59,785 nucleotides of DNA from Caulobacteraceae bacterium (GCA_009773335.1 WRPF01000011.1:1-59785), one strand, 5' to 3'. Shown: positions 10,329-19,828, counted from the stretch's first letter. A program made the numbers and translations. Notes: a model not told the origin generated them from the letters alone.

Positions 10329-10817
10329 CTAGCGGACCGCTTCGCGCATCGTCGCCGACTGGCGGAACGCCAGCTTCTTCGACGCCTTGATCTTCACAGG
10401 CTCGCCCGTGGCCGGGTTGCGACCCATGCGGGCCTTGCGGGCGCGGATCATGATCATGCCGATATCGCCGATCTTCACCTTCACGCCTTTCAGGACGTGC
10501 GCTTTCACGACGTCGAGGTAGCTCTCGATGAAGCGCTTGGCTTCCGTGCGGCTCATTTCGGTGTGGTCGGCCACAGCCTGCAGCAGGGCGCTGGCGGTGA
10601 TGGTCTTGCCGGCGATCGCGGTGACCTTGATCGGCCTGGACGGTGCGACGGCCTTTGCAGCCTTCGCGGACTTGCGCGTGACCGTCTTGCGGGTCGCGGC
10701 CGGCGCGCGCGGGGCTGCGGCCTTCTTCACGGTGGACTTCTTCGCGGGCAGCTTCTTCGGCGCAGCCTTGGCGACTTTCTTCTTCGCGATGGTCTTCTTC
10801 GCAACTTTCTTAGCCAT
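10329..10817 (-). CDS. HU-family DNA-binding protein with Lys/Ala-rich N-terminal tail
   Basis: Nucleoid protein of 162 aa. Residues about 1-62 form a Lys/Ala/Pro-rich, histone-H1-like tail built of AKK, AKKK and PAKK units. Residues about 63-160 are an HU/IHF domain with the beta-arm motif ARMGRNPATGE and KIKASKKLAFR at the end. Normal HU is about 90 residues, so the tail is an addition. It should bind DNA without sequence preference, and the tail probably adds compaction or phase-forming behaviour. The start has a strong GGAGG site 7 nt upstream. The gene is monocistronic, with a light-GC upstream region and a hairpin terminator downstream. Confidence 0.92.
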   Translation of the reverse strand: MAKKVAKKTIAKKKVAKAAPKKLPAKKSTVKKAAAPRAPAATRKTVTRKSAKAAKAVAPSRPIKVTAIAGKTITASALLQAVADHTEMSRTEAKRFIESYLDVVKAHVLKGVKVKIGDIGMIMIRARKARMGRNPATGEPVKIKASKKLAFRQSATMREAVR

Positions 10818-10998
10818 TGTAGAACCTCCAGTTTTTATCGAGCGATGACTTCACAACGATGCACAAGCGCTTCGTTCCAACAGTCCCATGCCTCTGCAAA
10901 TCGACTGAAATGCTTGCCATTGAGTTGACCGGAACCGCCTATACGGGATTCCGGATGCGAAAACTGCGACAAAATCAGCACTTTTTGCATGCGATAGC

Positions 10999-11574
10999 TC
11001 AAAAAGCCCCGTCGTAGGCCTGTTTTACGAGGGCGATCACGTCGGCGTCGACTTCCGACGAATCACCCAGCGCGACGATGTATTGGCACATTCCGCCCGG
11101 TGGAACAGGCTTTGCGCGTCCGTTGACGGCGTCGCCCTTGATGTTGAGGCCAAGCTCGAAACGGTCGTTTGTCTTCGGTCCGAGCATGGCGAACTGCTTC
11201 TTGCGGCGCAGCGAAACATAGCCCTTCTTCGGCGCGATCTCGCAGTCGCCGAAGCTCGCGATCGCAGTCACCAGCGCCTCGTGGATCGTTCGCAGATGCG
11301 CTTTCTTGCCGGAATATATGGCGTCCAGGACATCCTCGCCCGATGCCCCGGCGGCCTCCGCGGCGCTCTGGCCATCGGTTTTCAGCGCCATGTGGACAAG
11401 GGTGTTGGCGTCGCCATAGCCGAGCCCGAAGGTCTCCATGGCCCAGCTGCGAAGCTCGCCGTGCTTCGTCCTGCCAGAGCCTTCCAGCGCCTCTCGCAGG
11501 GCGGCGAGACTCCGGCCGGCCTTCTTCTCGATATTGGCGATCTGCGTGGCGCGGGCCTGTTCAAGGTTCGACAT
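10999..11574 (-). CDS. DUF4287/DUF5655-domain protein
   Basis: A 191-aa soluble protein. Residues 1-75 (MSNLEQARATQIANIEKKAG through SWAMETFGLGYGDANTLVHM) are the helical DUF4287 unit. Residues about 80-190 (KKAHLRTIHEALVTAIASFG, YVSLRRKKQFAMLGPKTNDR, LGLNIKGD) match DUF5655, a predicted nuclease-like or transport-associated fold of unproven function. The GAGGAGG site lies just upstream of the ATG. It is transcribed alone and there is 114 bp to the next upstream gene. No partner or pathway is suggested by the neighbours. Confidence 0.85.
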   Translation of the reverse strand: MSNLEQARATQIANIEKKAGRSLAALREALEGSGRTKHGELRSWAMETFGLGYGDANTLVHMALKTDGQSAAEAAGASGEDVLDAIYSGKKAHLRTIHEALVTAIASFGDCEIAPKKGYVSLRRKKQFAMLGPKTNDRFELGLNIKGDAVNGRAKPVPPGGMCQYIVALGDSSEVDADVIALVKQAYDGAF

Positions 11575-11688
11575 GATGCTCCTCCTCGCGGCCGAGGAGG
11601 GCGCCGAAAACCTGTGGATGCAATACGGTTTCGACGGACCCGATCGGGAAATCGCCGGCCGTAGGCCCAGTCGGTTTCAAGTCCGATC

Positions 11689-12153
11689 TCAGCCCTTGAG
11701 CGCCTCAAGCAGGTCCGTGAGACCGCCGCCGCCCGTCTCCGGACCGAGTTTGAAGATGCCGCTCGCCCGGCCGCATACCGCGCCATCGGCCGTGACGAGG
11801 CACTGGGCGAACACCATGTTGCGCGTCTGGCGCAACATTACGGCTGTGCCCTCCACCCACGATCCCAACGGCGCGGGTGCAAGGAACTCCTGAGCGAGAT
11901 GGATCGTCGGCAGGAACCGGCCCGGCATCTTGGTTTGATGCACGATGCCGAAGGGCATGAGCATGTCGATGAATGTCGCCATCATGCCGCCGTGGCAGAC
12001 CTTCATCGGATTGCAGTGGCGCATCTCGACGCGAAAGCCGAGCTTGAGCGCTTCGCCCCCGACATTGACCCACAACGGCCCGTTCACGCCGATGAAGCCA
12101 ATGTCGAAGGGAATCGAGACGAAGCCGGGCGGAGCGGGAAGTGTTTCTGTCAT
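11689..12153 (-). CDS. PaaI-type hotdog-fold thioesterase
   Basis: A 154-aa hotdog thioesterase that would hydrolyse an acyl-CoA. The family signature is CHGGMMATFIDMLMPFGIVH, where HGG precedes the long hotdog helix, followed by LPTIHLAQEFLAPAP and a C-terminal strand pair GTAVMLRQTRNMVFAQCLVT. Length is typical for a PaaI-like single hotdog unit. It follows grpE on the same strand with a 54-bp gap, so it may be the last gene of an hrcA-grpE transcript, but the link is positional only. The substrate is unknown. Confidence 0.85.
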   Translation of the reverse strand: MTETLPAPPGFVSIPFDIGFIGVNGPLWVNVGGEALKLGFRVEMRHCNPMKVCHGGMMATFIDMLMPFGIVHQTKMPGRFLPTIHLAQEFLAPAPLGSWVEGTAVMLRQTRNMVFAQCLVTADGAVCGRASGIFKLGPETGGGGLTDLLEALKG

Positions 12154-12207
12154 GGCGCGTGCGTAACGGTTCTGACGCAGCGGCGCCTAGAGAAGCGCTC
12201 CTGCCTC

Positions 12208-12813
12208 CTAGACCTTGATGTCCACGCCGCCGCCGCTTCCGGCGGGCGGGGGGCTTTCGTTCGCCGGCGCGCCAAGGCTGACGGCCACCATCGCCGCGCG
12301 CAGCGTGCGTTCGCCGAGGACGTAGCCGGGCTGGAAGACGTCGGCGATGGCGCCCGCGGGCGCGTCCGACGGAATCTGCGCGACCGCCTGGTGCATGTTG
12401 GGATCGAACTTCTCGCCGCGCGCGCCGATGCGCTTGAGGCCGTGACGCCCGAACACCTCAAGCAGAGCCTTTTCCGTCATTTCAACGCCGTCGATCACCG
12501 TGCGCAGGCTGTTGTCGGCGGCGGCGCGTTGCTCCGGCGAAACCGCCAGCAGCGCGCGGTTGAGGTTGTCGGCAACGGAGAGCAGATCGCGGGCGAAGCG
12601 GTCGATGGCGTACACGCGGCCCTCGGCGGCCTCGCGTTCGGCGCGACGACGCGCGTTCTCGGTCTCCGCCAGCGCGCGCAGCATCTGGTCTTTCACCTGC
12701 GCGAGTTCCGCGTCCGCATCCGCGACCGTCCGCTCCAACGGAGCCAGCGTTTCGGCGATTTCCGGCGCGTTGTTGCTCTGGTCGGGGGCGTTCTGTTCGG
12801 GCGTGTCGCTCAT
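12208..12813 (-). CDS. grpE: Nucleotide exchange factor GrpE
   Basis: GrpE releases ADP from DnaK and completes the DnaK-DnaJ cycle in the cytoplasm. The protein is 201 aa from MSDTPEQNAPDQ; a longer frame reaching into hrcA was rejected because it lacks homology. The long dimerising helix is visible as LAQVKDQMLRALAETENARR, followed by FARDLLSVADNLNRAL and the beta-wing region FDPNMHQAVAQIPSDAPAG and VFQPGYVLGERTLRAAMVAV. It lies 22 bp downstream of hrcA and is probably cotranscribed with it, a common arrangement. Confidence 0.97.
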   Translation of the reverse strand: MSDTPEQNAPDQSNNAPEIAETLAPLERTVADADAELAQVKDQMLRALAETENARRRAEREAAEGRVYAIDRFARDLLSVADNLNRALLAVSPEQRAAADNSLRTVIDGVEMTEKALLEVFGRHGLKRIGARGEKFDPNMHQAVAQIPSDAPAGAIADVFQPGYVLGERTLRAAMVAVSLGAPANESPPPAGSGGGVDIKV

Positions 12814-12835
12814 GATCCTGATCTTTCGTCCTGCG

Positions 12836-13915
12836 TTATCTCTTGTCCGGCGTGCGGCCGTCGAGCATCCGCCCGATGACCTGCGCGGTGTAGTCCACGA
12901 CGGGGATGACACGGGCGTAGTTCAGCCGCGTCGGCCCGATCACGCCCAGCGCCCCCACCACCTTGCGCTCGGCGTTCATATAGGGAGCGACGATCAGCGA
13001 CGACCCCGAGAGTGAGAAAAGCGGGTTCTCCGAGCCGATATAGATGCGCACGCTGTCGCCGTGACCTGCGACGTCGAGAAGCTGGACCAGCTCCTTGGTG
13101 CGCTCGAGGTCGTCGAAGAGCTGGCGGACCCGTTCGAGGTCGGCGGTGGCCTGGGGGTCCGCGAGGAGGTTGGCGCGCCCGCGCACGATCAGCGACCGGC
13201 CGGCGAGGGGGTCTTCGCCGGACCACTCCGCGAGCCCGCCCTGCACGAGGCTGGCGGCGGCGGCGTCGAGCGCGGCCTTGTCCTGGTTGATGACGTCCGC
13301 CGCCTCGGCGCGGGCCTCGGCGAGCGTTTTGCCCTTGAAGCGGGCGTTCATGTAGTTCGTCGCCTCCGTCATCGCGGAGGGCGTCATGCCCGCAGGCGTC
13401 GTGAGCAGGCGGTTTTCCACCGAGCCGTCCTCGAACACGAGGATCATCAGCGCCTGTCCCGGTCCGACGGCGACGATCTCGGCATGCTTCACCGGCGCTT
13501 CGTGGGACGGAGTGAGAACCAGCCCCGCGCCGCCGGCGAGACCGGACAGCAGCTCCGATGCGCCTGCCAGCACATCATCCTTGGAGCGCCCCGACTGCGC
13601 GATCCGGCCTTCTATGGAATGCCGTTCGTTCTCCGCGAGGTCGCCGAGCTCGAGCAGGCTGTCGACGAAAAAGCGCAGGCCCGCCTGCGTCGGACGTCGC
13701 CCGGCCATGGCGTGCGGGCTGTCGAGCAGGCCGAGGCTGGCGAGGTCGGCCATCGTGTTGCGGATCGAGGCGGGCGAAAGCGTCACCGCGCCGCGCCGCG
13801 CGAGCGTGCGCGAGCCGACCGGCTCGCCGGTCTCAAGATACGCCTCGACGATGTCGCGGAAGATGTCTCGCGACCGGCGGTCGAGGCTGGAAAGGGCTTC
13901 GCGCGGTTCGGTCAT
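12836..13915 (-). CDS. hrcA: Heat-inducible transcription repressor HrcA
   Basis: HrcA represses heat-shock genes, classically groESL, by binding CIRCE repeats, and is kept active by GroEL. The protein is 359 aa from [19 protein letters not shown]. The winged-helix reads [20 protein letters not shown] then [15 protein letters not shown], followed by the GAF-like region ([20 protein letters not shown]) and the C-terminal [20 protein letters not shown] signature. An ATG 20 codons upstream adds no conserved residues. No CIRCE element is visible anywhere in this window and groESL is not here. It is divergent from rph across 113 bp. Confidence 0.97.
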   Translation of the reverse strand: MTEPREALSSLDRRSRDIFRDIVEAYLETGEPVGSRTLARRGAVTLSPASIRNTMADLASLGLLDSPHAMAGRRPTQAGLRFFVDSLLELGDLAENERHSIEGRIAQSGRSKDDVLAGASELLSGLAGGAGLVLTPSHEAPVKHAEIVAVGPGQALMILVFEDGSVENRLLTTPAGMTPSAMTEATNYMNARFKGKTLAEARAEAADVINQDKAALDAAAASLVQGGLAEWSGEDPLAGRSLIVRGRANLLADPQATADLERVRQLFDDLERTKELVQLLDVAGHGDSVRIYIGSENPLFSLSGSSLIVAPYMNAERKVVGALGVIGPTRLNYARVIPVVDYTAQVIGRMLDGRTPDKR

Positions 13916-14028
13916 GGGCGGGGCATAGGTAGCGTGGTGGCGCGGCGGCGCAAGCGGCGGCCTCTGCTCCGGCATGGACGCACGCGGTCGTCCGGTCCAG
14001 ATAGCCCGCTCACAACAGGAGATTTCCG

Positions 14029-14748
14029 ATGCGTCCCTCGACCCGCGCCGCAGACGCCATGCGCGCCGTTTCCCTCGATCTCGGCGTCTCGCGCTACGCG
14101 GAAGGCTCGTGCCTGGCGAAGTTCGGCCACACCCACGTCCTGTGCACGGCGTCCGTGGAGCAGGGCGTGCCCGGCTGGCTGAAGGGGCAGGGCAAGGGCT
14201 GGATCACCGCGGAGTACGGCATGCTGCCGCGCGCTACGCACACCCGCGGCAGGCGGGAGGCCGCGCAGGGCAAGCAGTCCGGTCGTACGCAGGAGATCCA
14301 GCGGCTCATCGGTCGCGCGCTGCGTTCGGTGACCGACATGAGCGCGCTGGGAGATCGCACCATCACGCTCGACTGCGACGTGATCCAGGCCGACGGCGGC
14401 ACGCGCACGGCGGCGATCACGGGCGCGTGGGTCGCGCTCTCGCGGGCGTGTGCGTACCTGCAGGAAGAGGGCGTGCTGAAGCGCAATCCGATCGTCGGGC
14501 AGGTCGCAGCCGTGTCGTGTGGGGTGTTCGAGGGCGCGCCCGTACTCGATCTCGATTACGCGGAGGATTCCAACGCCGAGGTGGACGCGAACTTCGTGCT
14601 CTCCGGCGACGGCAATCTCATCGAGGTGCAGGCCACCGGCGAGAAACGGCCGTTTTCCGGCGAGGAATTCGATACCTTGATTTCCCTTGCGCGAAAGGGG
14701 GCAGGTGAACTCTTCGCCGCGCAGATCGCGGCGGCGACAACGAAATAG
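14029..14748 (+). CDS. rph: Ribonuclease PH
   Basis: Phosphorolytic 3'-5' exoribonuclease that trims tRNA precursors. The protein is 239 aa, the usual family length. Motifs visible are [20 protein letters not shown] at the start, the phosphate-binding [20 protein letters not shown] with its basic cluster, [17 protein letters not shown] and the catalytic-side [25 protein letters not shown] lies 8 nt upstream of the ATG. It is divergent from hrcA, the classic alphaproteobacterial hrcA / rph arrangement. In many relatives rdgB and hemW follow directly; here four other genes come between. Confidence 0.97.
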   Translation: MRPSTRAADAMRAVSLDLGVSRYAEGSCLAKFGHTHVLCTASVEQGVPGWLKGQGKGWITAEYGMLPRATHTRGRREAAQGKQSGRTQEIQRLIGRALRSVTDMSALGDRTITLDCDVIQADGGTRTAAITGAWVALSRACAYLQEEGVLKRNPIVGQVAAVSCGVFEGAPVLDLDYAEDSNAEVDANFVLSGDGNLIEVQATGEKRPFSGEEFDTLISLARKGAGELFAAQIAAATTK

Positions 14749-14763
14749 CCGGGAGACCGTCCG

Positions 14764-15768
14764 ATGAAAGCAATGCGCCTCAAGAAGCCGGGCGGGCTGG
14801 ACAATCTCTATCTCGACAAGGCCGAAGCCGGCGCGCCGGGGGCCGGCGAGATCCGCGTGGAACTGCACGCGACATCGCTGAACTATCACGATCTCATGGT
14901 CGTGAAGGGCATGATACCGGCCGAAGAGGGCCGCATCCCTATGTCGGACGGTGGCGGTGTGGTGACGGCGGTCGGCGCAGGCGTCGCTGAATTCGCCGTC
15001 GGCGATCACGTGGCCAGCACGTTCTTTCCTGAATGGTTGGGCGGCGAGGCGGTTGCGGAGTGGATGCGGCTGGTGCCGGGCGATCGCTCGGACGGCTATG
15101 CGCGCGAAGCGGTCACTGCGCCGGCGACGTGGTTCACGAAGGCGCCGAAGGGCTACACCCACGCCGAGGCCGCAACGCTCACCTGTGCAGGCCTCACCGC
15201 GTGGCGCGCACTCGTTGTGAACGGCAACATGAAATCAGGCGACACGGTGCTTGTGCAGGGCACGGGCGGCGTCTCGATCTTCGCGCTGCAGTTCGCCAAG
15301 GCCGCGGGCGCGACTGTCATCGCGACCTCCTCGTCAGACGCAAAGATCGAGCGCCTCAAGGCGCTCGGCGCCGATCACACGATCAACTACCGCACCGAAC
15401 CGAACTGGGGCGACGCCGCCAAGAAGTTCACCGGCGGGCGCGGCGTGGATCATGTCGTGGAGATCGGCGGCGCCGGCACGATGGCGCAATCGATCCGCGC
15501 TTCGAAGATCGGCGGCCACATCGCGCTGATCGGCGTCCTCGCGGGGTTCCAGGGCGATGTCAGCACCGTGACGATCATGGGCATGCAATTGCGCGTGCAG
15601 GGGCTCACGGTGGGCAGCCGCCAGAGCCAGCAGGACATGGTCCGCGCCATCGACGCCAACGGCATCAGGCCGGTGATCGATTCGAGCTTTCCGCTCGAAC
15701 GCCTCGCCGATGCGTTCCGGCATCAGGAATCGAACACCCACTTCGGCAAGATCTGTGTCGAGTGGTAG
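14764..15768 (+). CDS. Zinc-free medium-chain NAD(P)-dependent alcohol dehydrogenase/quinone oxidoreductase
   Basis: A 334-aa MDR-superfamily oxidoreductase. The GroES-like N-terminal domain (LNYHDLMVVKGMIPAEEGRI) has none of the cysteines needed for the structural zinc, which places it in the zinc-independent quinone-oxidoreductase-like branch. The Rossmann fold is clear: DTVLVQGTGGVSIFALQFAK, then ATVIATSSSDAKIERLKALG and HTINYRTEPNWG. It starts 15 bp after rph with a plausible upstream site, so it may be cotranscribed. The next gene starts inside its last codons. Substrate is unknown. Confidence 0.9.
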   Translation: MKAMRLKKPGGLDNLYLDKAEAGAPGAGEIRVELHATSLNYHDLMVVKGMIPAEEGRIPMSDGGGVVTAVGAGVAEFAVGDHVASTFFPEWLGGEAVAEWMRLVPGDRSDGYAREAVTAPATWFTKAPKGYTHAEAATLTCAGLTAWRALVVNGNMKSGDTVLVQGTGGVSIFALQFAKAAGATVIATSSSDAKIERLKALGADHTINYRTEPNWGDAAKKFTGGRGVDHVVEIGGAGTMAQSIRASKIGGHIALIGVLAGFQGDVSTVTIMGMQLRVQGLTVGSRQSQQDMVRAIDANGIRPVIDSSFPLERLADAFRHQESNTHFGKICVEW

Positions 15769-17045
15769 ACGCAGGCGCCACCCGGCGCGGCGTGCTGGCT
15801 GCGGGAGGAGCGGCGCTCATGGCCACGGATGTTGCACGCGCGGACGCGTTTTCGGTCGATGATATTGAGGCGTCGCTCGCGCGCTATATCGACTTCGGCG
15901 TGAAGCACGCCGGCGGGCCGGGCGACGAAGCGTGCGGCGCGTGGCTTGAATCCACGGTGCGGGATACGGGTTTCGCCACCACGCGGCAGACGTTCGACGC
16001 GCCGTTCTTTACATCGCAGGATTGTGCGCTCGTCATCGGCGACGCGCGCATACCGCTTCTCGCGCAGGCGCCTGTCGTTACCTCGTCAGGGCTGACGGCG
16101 CCGATCGTCGTGCGGTCGCCGGGCGCCTCCCCACCTGCACGCGGCGCCATCGTGGTCGCGCCGCTCTCCTACCGGCGGTGGTCGACAGCGCTTGCGCCGG
16201 AAATCACCGCCGCCGTCGATCTCGCGACGCGCGAGGGCGCGATTGCGCTCGTGCTCGTCACCAACGGCCCGACGGGGGAGGCGGTCGCGCTCAACGTCGA
16301 TGTGCATACGGCGTGGCCTTTGCCGGTCGCCGTGCTGGCGCCGAAGGATGCCGCGCCAGTCTTCGCCGCAGCAGCGCGCGGCGCGCGCGCAACCATCGTG
16401 CTGCAGGGCGTGACGGGCGTGCGCCCGGTCTGGAACCTCGTGGCGACGCTCGATCGCGGCAAGGGCAGACGTGTCGTCGTCTCGACGCCGCGATCCGGCT
16501 GGACCATCTGCGCCGGTGAGCGGGGCGGGGGCGTCGCAGCGTGGCTCGCGCTGGCGAAGTGGGCGCCGCGCGCACTGCGGAACAACGATCTCACCTTCGT
16601 CTGCACCAGCGCGCACGAATACGAATACCTCGGTGGCGAGCATTTCCTGAAAAGCGCGCACGCGCCGAAACCGGAAGAGACGCATCTGTGGGCGCACCTC
16701 GGTGCGAATTTCGCCGCGCGCGACTGGCACGAATTCGGCGCGGGCCGTCTGGCGCCATTGCCGAGCATCGATCCGCAACGCGTGCTCATGGGCGCGCAGG
16801 ATCTGTTGCCTGTCCTGCGCGAGACGTTCCGCGGCGCGCCGGGACTTGAGTCTCCCTATCCGTCGAACGAAGGCGCGGCGGGCGAACTCGCGAGCGTGCT
16901 GAATGCAGGCCATAGGCGCGCGTTTGGCATCTTCGGCGCACACAGGTTCCACCACGTCGCGGGAGACGATGCGCGCTGCGTGGATGCGCGCCATGTGGCG
17001 GCGACGGCGGTGATGATGAAAGAGGCGATCCGGCGGCTGGCCTGA
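15762..17045 (+). CDS. Predicted Tat-exported M28-like protein lacking metal ligands
   Basis: A 427-aa protein. I start it at GTG 15762 because it gives a twin-arginine signal (ATRRGVLAAGGAALMATD); an ATG at 15819 would remove the signal. The middle is a PA-like insert and the end resembles M28 zinc aminopeptidases: VVSTPRSGWTICAGERGGGV aligns with the family's GAHYDS..GANDNASG region and TSAHEYEYLGGEHFLKSAHA with its EEFGLLGSxHF. The His/Asp zinc ligands of the first motif are replaced by PRSG, and the expected Asp partner is missing (LGANFAARDWH). It may be an inactive relative or have another role. Its GTG overlaps the end of the dehydrogenase gene, so the two are likely coupled. Confidence 0.6.
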   Translation: MVDAGATRRGVLAAGGAALMATDVARADAFSVDDIEASLARYIDFGVKHAGGPGDEACGAWLESTVRDTGFATTRQTFDAPFFTSQDCALVIGDARIPLLAQAPVVTSSGLTAPIVVRSPGASPPARGAIVVAPLSYRRWSTALAPEITAAVDLATREGAIALVLVTNGPTGEAVALNVDVHTAWPLPVAVLAPKDAAPVFAAAARGARATIVLQGVTGVRPVWNLVATLDRGKGRRVVVSTPRSGWTICAGERGGGVAAWLALAKWAPRALRNNDLTFVCTSAHEYEYLGGEHFLKSAHAPKPEETHLWAHLGANFAARDWHEFGAGRLAPLPSIDPQRVLMGAQDLLPVLRETFRGAPGLESPYPSNEGAAGELASVLNAGHRRAFGIFGAHRFHHVAGDDARCVDARHVAATAVMMKEAIRRLA

Positions 17046-17058
17046 AGGCCGCCGCGCA

Positions 17059-17307
17059 CTACTCGGCGGCCATCTCCGCCTTCTCGTCCGCCTCGTCGTC
17101 GGCGCCCGGCTCCCAGCTCAGGATGTCGCCGGGCTGGCAGTTGAGTTCACGGCAGAGCGCGTTGAGCGTCGAGAAGCGGACGGCCTTGGCCTTGCCGGTC
17201 TTCAGGATCGACAGGTTCGCCAGCGTGATCCCCACGCGGTCGCACAGCTCCGTGAGCGACATGCGTCGCTCCAGCAGCATGCGGTCGAGGGTGACCCGGA
17301 TGGCCAT
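17059..17307 (-). CDS. Small XRE/YozG-type transcriptional regulator
   Basis: An 82-aa helix-turn-helix protein starting MAIRVTLDRMLLERRMSLTE. The Cro/C1-type HTH is DRVGITLANLSILKTGKAKA followed by VRFSTLNALCRELNCQPGDI, the usual form of the small regulators that accompany DUF2975 membrane proteins. The C-terminus is acidic. Its ATG overlaps the stop of the DUF2975 gene by one base (TGATG), so the pair is translationally coupled. Such pairs may autoregulate; the target is unknown. The longer open frame extending into the neighbour is not the real start. Confidence 0.88.
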   Translation of the reverse strand: MAIRVTLDRMLLERRMSLTELCDRVGITLANLSILKTGKAKAVRFSTLNALCRELNCQPGDILSWEPGADDEADEKAEMAAE

Positions 17308-17903
17308 CAGATGGTCAGCTCCTGTTCCTCGCGCAGACGCGCGCCTTCGCGGAACACTTCCGCCAGCACGATCAGCACGAGAATCGCCGCCCAAGTCATC
17401 AGGTTCACGTTAACCGAGAACTTCCAGTCGGTGCCCGGCGGTTCGCCAAATGCGGCGATCAGCGCGCCGGTGAGCGCCATCAGGCCGTACCGGGAGAGCT
17501 CGATGACAATCATCGTCACCCAGATGACGCGCAGGTGCGTGGCGTTTTCCTTGCGGAAGGGTTCGGCGGACCGGAAGCTCTCGAACAGCCGCTTGAGGCG
17601 GCGCACGATGATCAGCCCGCCGGCGACCGCCACGAGGGCCGCAAGCAGCGTCGGCACGACCAGCTGCCAGGCCAGCCCCGCGTCGAGTTCAAAGGAGGCG
17701 CGCACGATGCCGTTGTCCATGCGGCCATGGCTGCCTTCAAGTATCGTCGCGGGCAGGACCCCGGACGAAACCAGCGCCGCCACGATCACGTACGCCAACG
17801 CGCCGAGGATCACGGCCCCGAAAGCGATCCAAAGGACCACCCAGACAACGTTGAGCGCGATCTCAAGGTAGGATGCGATGGATCCTCTGCCTAAGGCTTT
17901 CAT
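17307..17903 (-). CDS. DUF2975 inner-membrane protein
   Basis: A 198-aa membrane protein with four predicted TM segments: NVVWVVLWIAFGAVILGALA, WQLVVPTLLAALVAVAGGLI, VIWVTMIVIELSRYGLMALT and NLMTWAAILVLIVLAEVF. This is the DUF2975 layout, usually paired with a YozG-like regulator as here. I chose MKALGRGSIAS (17903) as the start; a GTG at 17984 in the same frame would add 27 non-hydrophobic residues, and neither has a strong ribosome site. It lies divergently from rdgB. Function of the family is unknown. Confidence 0.8.
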   Translation of the reverse strand: MKALGRGSIASYLEIALNVVWVVLWIAFGAVILGALAYVIVAALVSSGVLPATILEGSHGRMDNGIVRASFELDAGLAWQLVVPTLLAALVAVAGGLIIVRRLKRLFESFRSAEPFRKENATHLRVIWVTMIVIELSRYGLMALTGALIAAFGEPPGTDWKFSVNVNLMTWAAILVLIVLAEVFREGARLREEQELTI

Positions 17904-18043
17904 GGCGGGTCCGGATGGCTCCCTGTGACGGTGTTCTGTGACGGCATTGGGCGGTGGGCCGATATGGCGTAGTGTTTCTGCCACAGAACTTATTGATAAT
18001 CGATATACGCCGTGAACGCCAGCGTCAAACAGGGCCTGCGACG

Positions 18044-18637
18044 ATGATGACCGCGAAGCGACGACTTGTGGTGGCCACGCACAATCCGGGCAAGGTCCGC
18101 GAGATCGGTGAATTGCTGGCGCCGCTCGGGCTCGACCCGGTTTCGGCCGGCGAGCTGGGCCTGCCGGAGCCCGAGGAGACCGAATCGACCTTCGTCGGCA
18201 ACGCCGTCCTCAAGGCGCGCGCCGCCGCGCGGGTGTCCGAACTCGATGCGCTTGCTGACGATTCCGGCCTGGAGGTCCTGGCTCTCGATGGGGCGCCGGG
18301 AGTATTCTCGGCGCGCTGGGCGGGGGAGCAGAAGGATTTCCGGCACGCCATGCAGCGGGTCTGGGATGAACTTTCGAAGCGGCGCGCGAGCGACCTGTCG
18401 GCGCGGTTTGTCTGCGTGCTCGCTCTGGCCTGTCCGGACGGAAGCGTCGAGACGTTTGAGGGGGCGGTGGAGGGCGAGCTTGTCTGGCCGCCGCGGGGCG
18501 AACACGGCTTCGGCTACGACCCCATCTTCATCCCGCACGGCCACACGCGCACGTTCGGCGAAATGTCGCCCGATGAAAAACGGCCGCTGACCCACCGCGC
18601 GCGCGCCTTCGCGAAACTCGCGGCGAGACTGCGGTGA
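18044..18637 (+). CDS. rdgB: RdgB/HAM1 XTP/dITP pyrophosphatase
   Basis: House-cleaning nucleotide pyrophosphatase that hydrolyses dITP, XTP and dXTP so they are not built into DNA or RNA. The protein is 197 aa. The signature residues are [20 protein letters not shown] at the N-terminus, [40 protein letters not shown] and [10 protein letters not shown] near the end. A second ATG one codon later is an equally good start. The stop overlaps the hemW GTG by 4 nt, so the two are coupled. The divergent upstream gene encodes the DUF2975 protein. Confidence 0.97.
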   Translation: MMTAKRRLVVATHNPGKVREIGELLAPLGLDPVSAGELGLPEPEETESTFVGNAVLKARAAARVSELDALADDSGLEVLALDGAPGVFSARWAGEQKDFRHAMQRVWDELSKRRASDLSARFVCVLALACPDGSVETFEGAVEGELVWPPRGEHGFGYDPIFIPHGHTRTFGEMSPDEKRPLTHRARAFAKLAARLR

Positions 18638-19773
18638 GCGCGACGGAATTTGGCATCTACCTGCACTGGCCGTACTGCACACGCATCTGCCCGTACTGCG
18701 ATTTCAACGTCTACCGCGCGCGCGATCGTGATCCGCAACCGCTCGTGGACGCCATCGTCGCCGACATCGAAGGCCATTATGCGCGCCTTGGCAGACGTTC
18801 GGCTGACACGCTCTTCTTCGGCGGCGGCACGCCATCGCTGCTTGAGGCGCGTCACATTGAAAAACTGATCGAGACGGTGGATCGTACGTTCGGGTTTTCG
18901 GATGCGCCGGAGATTTCGCTGGAATCCAATCCCGAGGATCACGCGAACTTCGCATCGCAGGTCGCGGCCGGCGTGAACAGGATTTCGCTCGGCGTGCAGG
19001 CGCTGGACGACGTGGCGCTGAAGGCGCTCGGCCGTGCGCACGATGCGGCCTCCGCCGTTGAAGCCACGCACGCGGCGGCGAAGACGGGCGCCCGCGTTTC
19101 GCTCGATCTCATCTACGCGCGGGAAGGGCAGACGCCGGACGCGTGGGCCGATGAATTGCGCGCCGCGCTTGCGCTGCCTGTGGAGCACGTCTCGCTCTAC
19201 CAGCTCACCATCGAGGACGGCACGGCGTTCGCGCGCGCGGTCTCGCGCAAGAAGCTCTCGCCGCCGGACGCAGAACGCGCCGCGACGCTCTACGAAACCA
19301 CGCAATCGGTCTGCGATGCGGCGGGCTTTCCCGCGTACGAAATCTCCAACCATGCGCGCTATCGCGCGGCGCGCTCGCGGCACAACGAACTCTACTGGAC
19401 CGGCGGCGACTGGATCGGCGTCGGGCCCGGCGCGCATGGCCGCATCCCGCAGGAGGGCGCCCGCCACGCGACGAAGGCGCATGATCAACCGGATGACTAT
19501 GCGGCGGCGGTGGGCGACGCGGGCGTCGGCTGGGCCTCCTCCGAAGCGCTGGCGCCGGAGATCGTCGCCGACGAAGCGATCCTGATGGGCCTGCGTCTGG
19601 ATGACGGCCTCGACCGCGCCGCCGTCGAGGCCTTGCGTGCGCGACCGCTCGACGCCGCCGCCATCGCGACGTTCGCACGGGAAGGACTTCTGCGTGTCGA
19701 GTCCGGGCGCCTGCGCCTGACGGCGGCCGGCCGCCTCCTCGCCGATCACATCGCCGCCGTGCTCGCCGCGTGA
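18634..19773 (+). CDS. hemW: HemW-type radical SAM heme chaperone
   Basis: A 379-aa radical SAM protein, long annotated as an oxygen-independent coproporphyrinogen III oxidase-like protein and now seen as a heme chaperone. The [4Fe-4S]-binding cysteines are Cys15, Cys19 and Cys22 ([11 protein letters not shown]). [34 protein letters not shown] and the HemN-type C-terminal region ([20 protein letters not shown]) are visible. It starts at a GTG overlapping the rdgB stop. True coproporphyrinogen oxidases have an extra N-terminal Cys/Arg region, absent here, which supports HemW. Confidence 0.94.
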   Translation: MSATEFGIYLHWPYCTRICPYCDFNVYRARDRDPQPLVDAIVADIEGHYARLGRRSADTLFFGGGTPSLLEARHIEKLIETVDRTFGFSDAPEISLESNPEDHANFASQVAAGVNRISLGVQALDDVALKALGRAHDAASAVEATHAAAKTGARVSLDLIYAREGQTPDAWADELRAALALPVEHVSLYQLTIEDGTAFARAVSRKKLSPPDAERAATLYETTQSVCDAAGFPAYEISNHARYRAARSRHNELYWTGGDWIGVGPGAHGRIPQEGARHATKAHDQPDDYAAAVGDAGVGWASSEALAPEIVADEAILMGLRLDDGLDRAAVEALRARPLDAAAIATFAREGLLRVESGRLRLTAAGRLLADHIAAVLAA

Positions 19774-19828
19774 CTCGCGTGCGCCGCGCCGATGCGCCAC
19801 ACTCCCGCAAAACGAGGGAGCAACACCG

